31,797 bases of DNA from Roseburia sp. (GTDB lineage Bacteria > Bacillota > Clostridia > Lachnospirales > Lachnospiraceae), in NCBI GenBank assembly GCA_019421345.1, contig JAHZFL010000022.1:1-31797 (forward strand). The letters run 5' to 3'. Made by a program: the position numbers and the translations under genes. This document shows, piece by piece, positions 31,389 to 31,797 of the stretch (positions are counted from its first letter, which is position 1; each line of letters begins with the position of its first letter). A model generated the notes under the pieces. It saw nothing but the letters and a program-made list of their open reading frames with translations, ran no database searches and was not told the origin of the DNA.

Positions 31389-31797
31389 TCAATTGTACAG
31401 ACTTATTGCACTCCCAAGATCATCAATTAAAGCCTCTACAACATCTAAATCATTTAATCCTAGCTTCCCTGAACTTGCAAGTTTTTTTAGCTGTTTTAAT
31501 CTTTCTGTCGCCTTAAGCAAATGTTTTGATGAACCTTTGCTAAACTCTTCAACAAGTATGGCTGCTGTACCGCCATCTCCTACAGTAGCTCCAGGTCTAT
31601 AAAGTTCATTTACTATTTTGCTTAATTCTGAGTCTTGTACAGTAGTTAATAATTTTTCACGCGTAGAACCTGTTAATTCAGGTCTTGCATCTAAAAGACT
31701 ATCTATTTTATTAGGACTAGCGTGTATACTACCCTCAATACCACTTCCCCCTCCCGGCAAAGCCTGCTGTGCCCAGCCCTGCACCGCTGCCGGATAT
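31389..31797 (-). CDS. C-terminus of a polymorphic toxin (partial, runs off the right edge)
   Basis: The open frame continues to the window edge; the visible 135 residues begin YPAAVQGWAQQALPGGGSG, a flexible pretoxin-like linker. A helical domain follows with SPNKIDSLLDARPELTGS, IVNELYRPGATVGDGGTAA, SKHLLKATERLKQLKKLAS and VVEALIDDLGSAISLYN. The RPGA-VG-GGTA pattern with a following helical repeat is one I recall at the C-termini of Rhs, CdiA and similar toxins. Its upstream delivery part is outside the window, so I cannot say whether it belongs to a full Rhs protein. It is followed directly by the DUF7674-like gene. Confidence 0.72.
   Translation of the reverse strand, partial: YPAAVQGWAQQALPGGGSGIEGSIHASPNKIDSLLDARPELTGSTREKLLTTVQDSELSKIVNELYRPGATVGDGGTAAILVEEFSKGSSKHLLKATERLKQLKKLASSGKLGLNDLDVVEALIDDLGSAISLYN

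Noticed and set aside
1..31797. CRISPR arrays, tRNA or rRNA genes, and intact insertion sequences
   Set aside because: No regularly spaced repeats, cloverleaf-like segments, rRNA signatures or transposase motifs were seen on either strand.

Overview
This window looks like a chromosomal segment of a Lachnospiraceae-type clostridium (Bacillota, Gram-positive, probably gut-associated). The evidence is mid-range GC, strong AGGAGG-type ribosome binding sites, a T-box leader on serS, the MIDLKFLREN-type SerRS, a fused SecDF, a YerC/YecD TrpR-like regulator, a DUF1836 regulator, a TIGR04086 membrane protein and a GapN-type aldehyde dehydrogenase. Nearly all genes are on the minus strand; only the DUF1836 gene, the CPBP protease gene and one small membrane-protein gene are on plus.

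Layout: 1-2250 holds regulators and a CPBP membrane protease. 2214-4499 is a pair of coupled PLP aminotransferases. 4708-6432 is serS with terminator, T-box and promoter. 6664-13087 is a compact six-gene operon, read right to left: short adaptor, ABC ATPase, long adaptor with a large insertion, MacB/FtsX-type permease, CgeB-like glycosyltransferase, small lipoprotein. 13391-18714 is housekeeping and membrane biology (glyA, DUF1294, secDF, TIGR04086, LacX-like epimerase). 18908-22563 carries hemolysin III, asnS and a trigger-factor/FKBP-like lipoprotein. 22748-26711 carries a small membrane protein, branched-chain aminotransferase, an ECF S component and gapN, several with near-consensus promoters. 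26790-28079 is an AgrC-like GHKL kinase with no adjacent response regulator.

From 28376 to the right edge the character changes. This AT-rich accessory zone is a graveyard of polymorphic-toxin cassettes. It holds an Rhs core with an in-frame stop and no toxin tip, an intact presumptive immunity gene, at least three broken toxin or immunity remnants, and at the edge a toxin C-terminus followed by a DUF7674-like immunity gene. Several remnants are too short or too frameshifted to appear as ordinary genes.

The most testable regulatory observation is a 15-bp palindrome, TAGTTTT-N-AAAACTA. It fills the promoter spacer of the DUF1836 gene (101-115) and recurs just downstream of the hemolysin III promoter 19.5 kb away (19600-19614). 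This suggests an autorepressor with a membrane-protein target. All family assignments come from reading the sequence and from memory of the families; no database search was run.
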